From Deltaproteobacteria bacterium RBG_16_54_11 (GTDB taxonomy: Bacteria > Desulfobacterota > B13-G15 > RBG-16-54-18): a DNA stretch of 6,219 bases. This document shows positions 1 through 4,583 of the stretch, piece after piece. Each line of letters starts with the position of its first letter. Position 1 is the first letter of the stretch. The notes below the pieces were generated by a model, which ran no database searches, was not told the origin of the DNA, and worked only from the letters and a program-made list of their open reading frames with translations. Where the stretch lies: NCBI GenBank assembly GCA_001797905.1, contig MGQS01000028.1, positions 1,377-7,595 on the forward strand. Direction: 5' to 3'. Both the position numbers and the translations under genes were made by a program.

Positions 1-312
1 CGTGCTCATCTCATATTCGCCTGCCTGCACCTTCTCCGTGACCCCCATGAGCCGCGCCATGAGATGAAATCCTGTCGGGCTGCGCAGCAACCCAGCTTCA
101 TCGAGGATCCGCGCCACTCCTTTGAAGGGAACCCCCTGAGGGATCACCACCTGTCTTCGCTCTCCCCGCAAGTTCGGGGGAAGGGTAAGCACAAGCAGGG
201 CATAGAGGAGGAGCAAGACGCAAATACCTGCCACCAGCAAGGGTATCGGCATGCGCCGAGCTTGCCTTCTGCGGCTCTTGCTTCGGCGGCTCTTCCCTCG
301 ACGCGCCTTCAT
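1..312 (-). CDS. mltG: Endolytic peptidoglycan transglycosylase MltG (YceG-like), N-terminal part, cut by window edge
   Basis: MltG is an inner-membrane lytic transglycosylase that cleaves nascent glycan strands and sets their length. The frame is open from an ATG at 312 to the window edge, giving 104 residues. It starts with a very basic stretch (about residues 1-20, mostly Arg, Lys and Ser), followed by one hydrophobic membrane segment (about 22-45), as expected for a type II anchored protein. After that comes the start of the LysM-like region: VVIPQGVPFKGVARILDEAG (55-74), then a predicted helix and QAGEYEMS (96-103), which matches the family pattern of an 'IP.G....ia..L' motif followed by 'aGeY.l'. 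The catalytic YceG domain lies outside the window. The ATG overlaps the ruvX stop (ATGA at 309-312), so translation is probably coupled. The ruvX-mltG pairing is common in deltaproteobacteria and supports the call. The long Arg/Lys/Ser N-terminus is slightly unusual. Confidence 0.87.
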   Translation of the reverse strand, partial: MKARRGKSRRSKSRRRQARRMPIPLLVAGICVLLLLYALLVLTLPPNLRGERRQVVIPQGVPFKGVARILDEAGLLRSPTGFHLMARLMGVTEKVQAGEYEMST

Positions 313-746
313 CTAGCCAATCCTCCCTGCCCCGAGTGGTCCAGGCTATCGAGATAACCCTGCAGGATAAGAACAGCTGCTAACTTGTCCACCACCTTAC
401 GCCTCTTCGCCCTGCTGATGTCCGCATCCACGAGCAGGCGGGTGGCCTCAGCTGTTGTCCATCTCTCATCCCAGAGGATAACGGGGATAGATACGAATTC
501 CTCCATCCTTTTTGTAAAGGAGAGGACCTTTTGTGCCGACTCTCCCAGGGAGCCGTCCATATTCTTGGGAAGCCCCACCACGACCTCAGTGGCCTTTGCC
601 TCCTTTATGAGTTCCTTGATCACCTCGAGGTCATCATCAAGACCGCTTCTGGTCAACACCTTTATCCCTTGAGCGGTGTAGCCCAATTCGTCACTGATGG
701 CGATGCCGATCCTCTTTTCTCCGATGTCGAGACCTAAGATCTTCAT
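309..746 (-). CDS. ruvX: RuvX/YqgF family pre-16S rRNA nuclease (putative Holliday junction resolvase)
   Basis: This is a 145-residue protein of the normal length for the RNase H-like YqgF/RuvX family. The family processes the 5' end of pre-16S rRNA and has also been proposed to resolve Holliday junctions. All the family blocks are visible: LGLDIGEKRIGIAISD (4-19, with the acidic catalytic Asp7), VVGLPKNMDGSLG (56-68), WDERWTTAEA (92-101, with the second acidic pair), and DKLAAVLILQGYLD (120-133, with the last catalytic Asp). The start at 746 is preceded by a GGAG-type ribosome binding site (about 752-757 on the minus strand). It overlaps mltG by 4 bases at its 3' end and is divergent from the acyl-CoA dehydrogenase. 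It is an ordinary housekeeping gene with no missing key residue and is unlikely to be functionally tied to the aromatic genes. Confidence 0.95.
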   Translation of the reverse strand: MKILGLDIGEKRIGIAISDELGYTAQGIKVLTRSGLDDDLEVIKELIKEAKATEVVVGLPKNMDGSLGESAQKVLSFTKRMEEFVSIPVILWDERWTTAEATRLLVDADISRAKRRKVVDKLAAVLILQGYLDSLDHSGQGGLAR

Positions 747-815
747 AATGACTCCTCATTGTAAGTTAACATAACATCTCTACCTCAATTTTACCAGGGG
801 TCTCATGCGCCGGAC

Positions 816-844
816 TTGATAAGGGGTATAGTTTGTTATATAGT
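816..844 (+). promoter_or_regulatory. Sigma-70-type promoter for the acyl-CoA dehydrogenase gene
   Basis: A TTGATA box (816-821) and a TATAGT box (839-844) are separated by exactly 17 bases. Each box matches the sigma-70 consensus at five of six positions. Transcription would start near 850-852, about 62 bases before the ATG at 914. No equally good promoter was seen on the minus strand for ruvX in the same gap. Prediction from sequence only. Confidence 0.7.
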
Positions 845-859
845 GCGCACTGTTAACAA
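833..859. promoter_or_regulatory. Nested palindrome over the -10 box, likely repressor operator
   Basis: A perfect 10-base palindrome, AGTGCGCACT (842-851), is flanked by a second inverted pair, TTGTTA (833-838) and TAACAA (854-859). The outer arms are one base off centre relative to the core. The element covers the -10 box and the predicted transcription start, the usual place for a repressor site. Acyl-CoA dehydrogenase genes are often controlled by TetR- or GntR-type regulators that respond to acyl-CoA. The regulator is not encoded in this window, so its family is inference. Confidence 0.5.
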
Positions 860-900
860 TGCCTATTAAAAACCTAGAAATAATTCGATGATGAAAAGAT

Positions 901-907
901 AAGGAGG
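901..907 (+). promoter_or_regulatory. Strong ribosome binding site of the acyl-CoA dehydrogenase
   Basis: AAGGAGG lies six bases before the ATG at 914 and is close to the full anti-Shine-Dalgarno complement. It fixes the start codon, since the next in-frame ATG lies inside the conserved N-terminal helix. Confidence 0.85.
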
Positions 908-913
908 CGGGTC

Positions 914-2077
914 ATGGATTTCGGTCTGACAGCAGAGCAGGCGATGGTTCGGGATGCGGCGCGGGAGTTTGCCCAAAAGGAGATCCCACCTACCGTTGGA
1001 GAAGACGAGAGGGGGCATTGCTACAACGACAGGATCGTCAAGGAGATGGCGAAACTCGGTTTTTTTGGGTTTATCGCCCCTGATCGATACGGCGGCACGG
1101 AGATGGGCTACCTTGCTGCCTCCCTCGCAACGCTTGAGATCGCCAAGGAGAGCCCCTCCTATGGGGTCACCTTCAACCTCCAGATGAATGCCATCCAGAG
1201 CGTGCTGTTGGCATTCGGGACAGAGGAACAGCGCAAACGGTATATCCCGCCCCTTATTTCCGCAGATGCGTACGGATGTTTCGCCTTGACTGAGGCAGAC
1301 ACCGGCTCGGACGTCGCCTCCATGAGGACCACGGCGCAAGAGACTGCTGGCGGTTACCTATTAAACGGGAGCAAGCTGTGGATATCCGGTGTGCCCGTTG
1401 CGACCGCCGGGATCATCTTTGCCATGACCGACCCCGAGAAGAGACACCGCGGCATGTCCGCCTTCATGGTCGACATGCAGACCCCGGGCATTGAACAGTG
1501 TGCTATAACGGAAAAGCTGGGGTTGCACAGCTCGCCTACGGGAGAGATCATCCTAGTGGACGTCAAGGTGCCCAAGGAGGCCCTCGTCGGCAAACCGGGT
1601 GACGGCTTTAAGATTGCCATGTATATGCTCGATCGCACAAGACTGTCCTGCGCTGCCAGATCTGCCGGCGTTGCCGAAAAGTGTTTTGAGCTCGCCAAAC
1701 ACTATGCCAATGAAAGGCAGCAGTTCGGGCAAGCCATCATTAATTTCCAGATGATCCAAGATCAGCTAGCGAGGATGTGGTGCGAACATGAGGCGGCAAA
1801 GCTCTTGGTCTTTAAGGCGGCTTGGATGGTGGACAACCTGGAGAAAGTGGGCGACAGGCCGACACTCCACATCTCTACGGCAAAATACTACGGCGCAGAG
1901 GCCGCCGTCATGGCGGCCAATGAGGCGATGAAGATATACGGCTCCTACGGCTACGGCATGGAATATCCCATAGAACGATTTTACCGGGATGCCAAATCCT
2001 ATCAGATTGTAGAAGGCACCTCGAACATCCAAAAGACCATCATTGCCAGAAATTTCATAGAAGAAAAGAGGGGTTAA
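914..2077 (+). CDS. Acyl-CoA dehydrogenase (FAD flavoprotein, glutaryl-CoA / ring-acyl-CoA type possible)
   Basis: This 387-residue protein has the usual length of the acyl-CoA dehydrogenase family, which oxidises the alpha-beta bond of an acyl-CoA with FAD and passes electrons to ETF. The N-terminal helical domain covers about residues 1-120. The middle beta domain has the FAD/substrate signature ALTEADTGSD (124-133) and the block GYLLNGSKLWISG (147-159). The C-terminal domain has ERQQFGQAIINFQM (267-280) and the pattern YGYGMEYPIERFYRDA (345-360). The catalytic base is predicted to be Glu367 in YQIVEGTSNIQ (363-373), the medium-chain/glutaryl-CoA position. The SPTGE (207-211) and LGKPGDG-like (VGKPGDG, 225-231) stretches recall glutaryl-CoA and cyclohexanecarboxyl-CoA type dehydrogenases of anaerobic aromatic degraders, but the substrate cannot be decided by eye. 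The gene is monocistronic, with its own promoter and a possible operator. Proximity to benzoyl-CoA reductase-type genes makes a role in aromatic or alicyclic acid oxidation plausible. Confidence 0.93.
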   Translation: MDFGLTAEQAMVRDAAREFAQKEIPPTVGEDERGHCYNDRIVKEMAKLGFFGFIAPDRYGGTEMGYLAASLATLEIAKESPSYGVTFNLQMNAIQSVLLAFGTEEQRKRYIPPLISADAYGCFALTEADTGSDVASMRTTAQETAGGYLLNGSKLWISGVPVATAGIIFAMTDPEKRHRGMSAFMVDMQTPGIEQCAITEKLGLHSSPTGEIILVDVKVPKEALVGKPGDGFKIAMYMLDRTRLSCAARSAGVAEKCFELAKHYANERQQFGQAIINFQMIQDQLARMWCEHEAAKLLVFKAAWMVDNLEKVGDRPTLHISTAKYYGAEAAVMAANEAMKIYGSYGYGMEYPIERFYRDAKSYQIVEGTSNIQKTIIARNFIEEKRG

Positions 2078-2110
2078 ACGCCCTGTAACCGTATCCGGAA
2101 AAGAGCCAGT

Positions 2111-2148
2111 GCCTTGATGGACAAAGGCGCTGCGTCCCTGGACGCAGC
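2111..2148. repeat. Two adjacent hairpins just after the acyl-CoA dehydrogenase
   Basis: The first stem pairs GCCTT (2111-2115) with AAGGC (2124-2128). Directly after it, GCTGCGTC (2129-2136) pairs with GACGCAGC (2141-2148) around a CCTG loop, a perfect 8-base G/C-rich stem. The plus strand downstream is A-rich (AAAAAA at 2152-2157), so there is no U tract for a classical plus-strand terminator. The element may protect the 3' end of the mRNA or act with Rho. That role is inference. Confidence 0.5.
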
Positions 2149-2182
2149 AGTAAAAAATTCCCCTCACTCAATATCCTGGGAC

Positions 2183-2219
2183 AAAAAAAGCAGGTGGTCA
2201 TGAAGAAAGGGCCACCTGC
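2183..2219 (-). terminator. Rho-independent terminator for minus-strand transcription (GNAT / Fe-S operon)
   Basis: Read on the minus strand, a 10-base stem is followed directly by seven T residues (the A run at 2183-2189 on the plus strand). The stem pairs 2210-2219 with 2190-2199, with core GCAGGTGG/CCACCTGC and one G-T wobble, and has a 10-base loop. It lies about 195 bases beyond the GNAT stop, in the right orientation to end that transcript. It lacks a T run on the plus-strand side, so it should not terminate acyl-CoA dehydrogenase transcripts in the same way. Confidence 0.75.
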
Positions 2220-2254
2220 ACGCACCTGGAAGTTACCTAGAAAATAAGCTCTGC

Positions 2255-2298
2255 AATCCCCCCAACCCTCCTTTTCTAAAGGGGGGCAAGGGGGGATT
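2255..2298. repeat. C/G-rich palindromic intergenic repeat
   Basis: Outer arms AATCCCCCC (2255-2263) and GGGGGGATT (2290-2298) are perfect complements. An inner pair, CCCTCCTTT (2266-2274) with AAAGGGGGG (2278-2286), continues the stem with one wobble and a three-base loop; small unpaired AA and CAA bulges lie between. Palindromes of this 'CCCCC..CTTT..AAAG..GGGGG' kind recur between genes in many bacterial genomes, especially deltaproteobacteria, as REP- or MITE-like elements. Only one copy is in the window, so the repeated nature is inferred from recognition rather than shown. Confidence 0.65.
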
Positions 2299-2321
2299 TA
2301 TCATCTTTCCTACCACACCTC

Positions 2322-2351
2322 TTCCCGTACATCAAGTTCCCGTACATCAAG
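2322..2351. repeat. Perfect tandem duplication of a 15-base unit
   Basis: TTCCCGTACATCAAG occurs at 2322-2336 and again, without a gap or mismatch, at 2337-2351. The unit contains the GTAC palindrome. It begins about 24 bases after the C/G-rich palindrome. It may be a replication-slippage duplication or a pair of binding sites; nothing in the sequence decides between these. Confidence 0.85.
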
Positions 2352-2413
2352 GCGTAAAAGATGCTTGGGTGACGTAACCCTGACGATGGCTTACCTAGAT
2401 TTAAGATGGCCAG

Positions 2414-2866
2414 TTATTCCTCGAGCTTCAACTCGAGTTGGATCATATCGCCTTTTCGGAAACCCATCTTGTCGAAAAAGTGCAGCAGATCCCATTCCTT
2501 CCAATTCACCAAGGTATAAATGGTATCCACCCCCACCGTCTTCAGGTTGCCCATCATCTCTTTGAACAGAAGCTTGGCGATCCCTTTGCGCTGGTACTTC
2601 GGATGAATGCCGATGGTATCAATCCACCCCACAGTGTTGGGGACACCATATTCCCATCCACTGGCATCGCCCATGATAAAACCGACTACGGTACCCTGCA
2701 TCTCGGCAACGAGAGAAGTCAGGGGCGATCGGATCTCCGAATTTTCTATCTTCATACTCCAGTACTCAGGCCTTTCCTTCCCCAGCATCTCTTTTTCTAT
2801 TTCCACGATGGCATCCAGATCACCATAAGCCATGGCCCTTATCTTGACCGGTTTCGAAGGTTCCAT
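2414..2866 (-). CDS. GNAT-family N-acetyltransferase
   Basis: This is a single-domain protein of about 150 residues that would move an acetyl (or acyl) group from acyl-CoA to an amine, often a protein lysine or N-terminus. Numbering from the ATG at 2866, it begins with the GNAT beta1-alpha1 pattern VKIRAMAYGDLDAIVEIEKE. It continues with the beta strands VAEMQGTVVGFIMG and then motif A, IDTIGIHPKYQRKGIAKLLF, with the acetyl-CoA pyrophosphate loop Q-R-K-G-I-A. It ends with the motif B-like DLLHFFDKMGFRKGD. I chose 2866 rather than the ATG at 2905 because a consensus promoter places the transcription start at the 2905 codon, and a GGAGG sits eight bases before 2866. The gene follows the Fe-S operon on the same strand but has its own promoter, and it ends at the terminator at 2183-2219. 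The substrate is unknown. Acetyltransferases that silence acyl-CoA ligases are known in benzoate degraders, which is only a suggestion here. Confidence 0.87.
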   Translation of the reverse strand: MEPSKPVKIRAMAYGDLDAIVEIEKEMLGKERPEYWSMKIENSEIRSPLTSLVAEMQGTVVGFIMGDASGWEYGVPNTVGWIDTIGIHPKYQRKGIAKLLFKEMMGNLKTVGVDTIYTLVNWKEWDLLHFFDKMGFRKGDMIQLELKLEE

Positions 2867-2874
2867 TGCCCTCC

Positions 2875-2879
2875 CCTCC
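2875..2879 (-). promoter_or_regulatory. Ribosome binding site that fixes the GNAT start
   Basis: On the minus strand a purine run with GGGGAGGGGAGGG (2869-2881) contains GGAGG at 2875-2879, eight bases before the ATG at 2866. The upstream ATG at 2905 has no comparable site. Confidence 0.75.
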
Positions 2880-2909
2880 CCTTTTGGATTGTGAAAAGCG
2901 TTCATATCA

Positions 2910-2937
2910 ATTATAGCAAGGCCTCGCGGGCTGTCAA
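2910..2937 (-). promoter_or_regulatory. Consensus sigma-70 promoter for the GNAT gene
   Basis: On the minus strand TTGACA (2932-2937) and TATAAT (2910-2915) both match the consensus perfectly, with a 16-base spacer. The spacer holds an imperfect 12-base palindrome (GCGAGGCCTTGC, 2916-2927). Transcription should begin near 2903-2904, giving a leader of about 37 bases to the ATG at 2866. Confidence 0.85.
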
Positions 2938-3015
2938 CAGAGGTATGGGGAAAAGCTCAGCGCTCTTCAGCCACGTTTTTCTGAGGTAAGAAGATACAAG
3001 TTCTTAAAGATTGCG

Positions 3016-4170
3016 TTAGAAGAGATCGTCGAGCTCCCGGTTTCCCGCCGGCATCTCGCCATGTTGGGCACAATATTGCTGAAGAATCTCACTCTCCCTC
3101 TTGCTATACATCGGGTCTTCCTCATATATGAAATAGCGGGCTCGCTCATTCATCTCCATCTGTTCTTCAAGCTCCTTTCGGAGGTTCATTGCACCTTTGA
3201 TGTAGATAACGCCTTTTTGCCCATCTAAAAGCTGATAGACCCCCGGCCTCTCAGGGACCTGAGCGAGGTTTTCCGCGGTATATTCAATCCCCTGCTCGTG
3301 TTGAAAGGCCAACGCAGGTTTATGAAAGAGGGGCCGAAGATTACGGCGTGGTACATCACTATTCGTAGGATATGCATCTTTACGGGGAACCTGTTCTTCA
3401 AGTGACTCCCTATCAATAAGGGCGCCTGTAGGACACACCTCAACACATGCCGCGCAGAAACGACAAGCAGATTCCTGAAGCGTTGTATTGACTGTGCCGA
3501 CAATGATCCGTCCATGCCCATCATAGATAAAATCAAGGGCTCCGATTCCGCACACATCGCGGCACACCCGTATACATCGAGTGCAACCGATGCACAGATT
3601 AAAGTTTGTGTCGAACAGAGAATCTTCTTTGATAATGGGCAGGTCTTCAAAGACATATCGCGGGGTCTCGGGTTTGATGCCTACATATTCTACGATTCGC
3701 TGGAACTCACAGTTACCGAACCGGAGACAGCAGCGCTCGGTTTCCGGAATATTCAGAGAACAGGGAAATCGCGCACACCCTTCCTTTTGTGCGCAGGTTA
3801 AACAGACATGAGGATGCCTCGCAACAAATTCCATGATCCGCTCGCGCCGAAACTCTGCGATAGAAGGGGAAACCGTGCGTACGATCATCCCCTCAGCGAC
3901 GGGCGTACAACAGGAACGATGCAGCCCCTCTTGTCCTTCGATCTCGACAATGCAAAGCCGGCACCCTTCATAGCGCAGATCGGGCCTTGCATTCTCCATG
4001 CGCTTGCCAAGGCGATAAATAACATCAGCCGGTTTCTGCCGATCGACAGGGGGGAGGTCAGGGTGAAAGCAGATATGCGGTATATAGATCCCAGCTTGCT
4101 CAGCTGCTTGTAATATGGTTGCGCCCTGTGTAACGTTGACCTCTACGGTATCAATCTTTATGCTTACCAT
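3016..4170 (-). CDS. NuoG-like multi-cluster Fe-S protein with a C-terminal degenerate GIY-YIG domain
   Basis: A 384-residue cytoplasmic electron-transfer protein; no signal peptide or membrane segment is seen. Residues 1-100 form a [2Fe-2S] ferredoxin domain with Cys34, Cys70, Cys73 and Cys87 (or Cys88); the last three have NuoG spacing. A His-Cys [4Fe-4S] motif follows: His119, Cys123, Cys126, Cys132. A Cys-rich link (Cys137, 147, 148, 154) leads to two [4Fe-4S] motifs: CIGCTRCIRVC (193-203) and CRFCAACVEVCP (236-247). About residues 303-384 resemble the UvrC N-terminal GIY-YIG fold: PERPGVYQLLD (306-316), VIYIKGAMNL (321-330) and a closing helix ending in PAGN (374-377). No molybdopterin or NAD domain is present. 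The start at 4170 is preferred over 4176 and a TTG at 4200, because the only AGG (4179-4181) is suitably spaced for it. It lies 85 bases after the ferredoxin gene and likely feeds electrons to or from it. The exact role is unknown. Confidence 0.85.
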   Translation of the reverse strand: MVSIKIDTVEVNVTQGATILQAAEQAGIYIPHICFHPDLPPVDRQKPADVIYRLGKRMENARPDLRYEGCRLCIVEIEGQEGLHRSCCTPVAEGMIVRTVSPSIAEFRRERIMEFVARHPHVCLTCAQKEGCARFPCSLNIPETERCCLRFGNCEFQRIVEYVGIKPETPRYVFEDLPIIKEDSLFDTNFNLCIGCTRCIRVCRDVCGIGALDFIYDGHGRIIVGTVNTTLQESACRFCAACVEVCPTGALIDRESLEEQVPRKDAYPTNSDVPRRNLRPLFHKPALAFQHEQGIEYTAENLAQVPERPGVYQLLDGQKGVIYIKGAMNLRKELEEQMEMNERARYFIYEEDPMYSKRESEILQQYCAQHGEMPAGNRELDDLF

Positions 4171-4255
4171 GGTCATAGCCTGTAAAATTGTAGGGGACAA
4201 CAGATTGTCAAAGCGCGTTTCAATTTATGGGCAACAATATTCGATATAAAAAAAA

Positions 4256-4570
4256 TCATTTTTTTGCATATGACTGCCGCCATGCTTCTGAATGAGAGAT
4301 AGCTCGCGGCTCACAAGCGGCTACACAAGGGGGTAATTCTTCTCCATAACCGGGTTGGCAGGGCGCACACGTATACCGAATCTTCTTGCGCTCCCCTTCC
4401 TTTACCCGTGCAAGGTGCTTCTCACTCAAGGGATCAAATTCATCCTCGCCCACCTCAAGCGCATATCCCGGACATACCTTCACACACTTGCCGCATCCGT
4501 TGCATTTGTCTGCATCGATGATGACAAACCATTCCCCCGAACCATCTTTAAAACCATAAAAGGCCTGCAT
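4256..4570 (-). CDS. bzdM: 2[4Fe-4S] ferredoxin, probable electron donor of the reductase (BzdM-like)
   Basis: A 104-residue ferredoxin with two cluster motifs. The first is standard: CNGCGKCVKVCP with Cys23, 26, 29 and 33. The second is spaced unusually: Cys68-X2-Cys71, then ten residues, then Cys82-X3-Cys86 followed by EP, with the loop PGYGEELPP (73-81). Between them is a charged insert (about residues 41-65). Such ferredoxins pass single low-potential electrons in the cytoplasm. It starts 13 bases after the BzdQ-like ATPase stop, so the two genes are co-transcribed. The order ATPase, ATPase, ferredoxin equals bzdP-bzdQ-bzdM in class I benzoyl-CoA reductase clusters, where this ferredoxin is the electron donor. 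The symbol rests on that order and not on an alignment. The stop codon is flanked by A and T homopolymers (see findings). Confidence 0.85.
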   Translation of the reverse strand: MQAFYGFKDGSGEWFVIIDADKCNGCGKCVKVCPGYALEVGEDEFDPLSEKHLARVKEGERKKIRYTCAPCQPGYGEELPPCVAACEPRAISHSEAWRQSYAKK

Positions 4571-4583
4571 TCTTCTTCCCTAT

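Larger units (their letters stand above)
2078..2413. other. Gene-free convergent intergenic region with hairpins and repeats
   Basis: These 336 bases lie between the stop of the acyl-CoA dehydrogenase (plus) and the stop of the GNAT gene (minus). I see no supportable gene. The region holds two tandem hairpins (2111-2148), an intrinsic terminator for minus-strand transcripts (2183-2219), a C/G-rich palindromic repeat (2255-2298) and a perfect 15-base tandem duplication (2322-2351). Each is listed separately. Confidence 0.85.

Noticed and set aside
64..357. 97-codon plus-strand frame over mltG and ruvX
   Set aside because: The minus strand encodes a textbook MltG N-terminus and RuvX C-terminus here; the plus frame is low-complexity (Ser/Pro/Ala/His) without a domain.
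866..1339. 157-codon minus-strand frame opposite the start of the acyl-CoA dehydrogenase
   Set aside because: It is a shadow of conserved dehydrogenase sequence and runs into the promoter/leader region; nothing in it is recognisable.
2129..2157. Intrinsic terminator for the acyl-CoA dehydrogenase at the GCTGCGTC/GACGCAGC hairpin
   Set aside because: The stem is followed by A residues instead of T on the plus strand, and on the minus strand the T run precedes the stem.
2438..2989. 183-codon plus-strand open frame opposite the GNAT gene
   Set aside because: It runs antisense to conserved GNAT motifs and over the consensus promoter, with no ribosome binding site or domain.
3016..4170. Genuine complex I NuoG or an active nuclease
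   Set aside because: The protein ends after the Fe-S motifs without the molybdopterin-like NuoG domain, no other nuo genes are present, and the GIY-YIG catalytic Arg and Glu are apparently replaced.
3016..4200. TTG start at 4200 for the NuoG-like protein
   Set aside because: The added residues do not belong to the ferredoxin fold, which begins at MVSIKIDTVEV, and no ribosome binding site precedes the TTG; ATG at 4170 fits better.
4206..4211. TTGACA on the minus strand as a promoter for the NuoG-like gene
   Set aside because: There is no acceptable -10 box at 16-18 bases; the nearest TACAAT is only 13 bases away.
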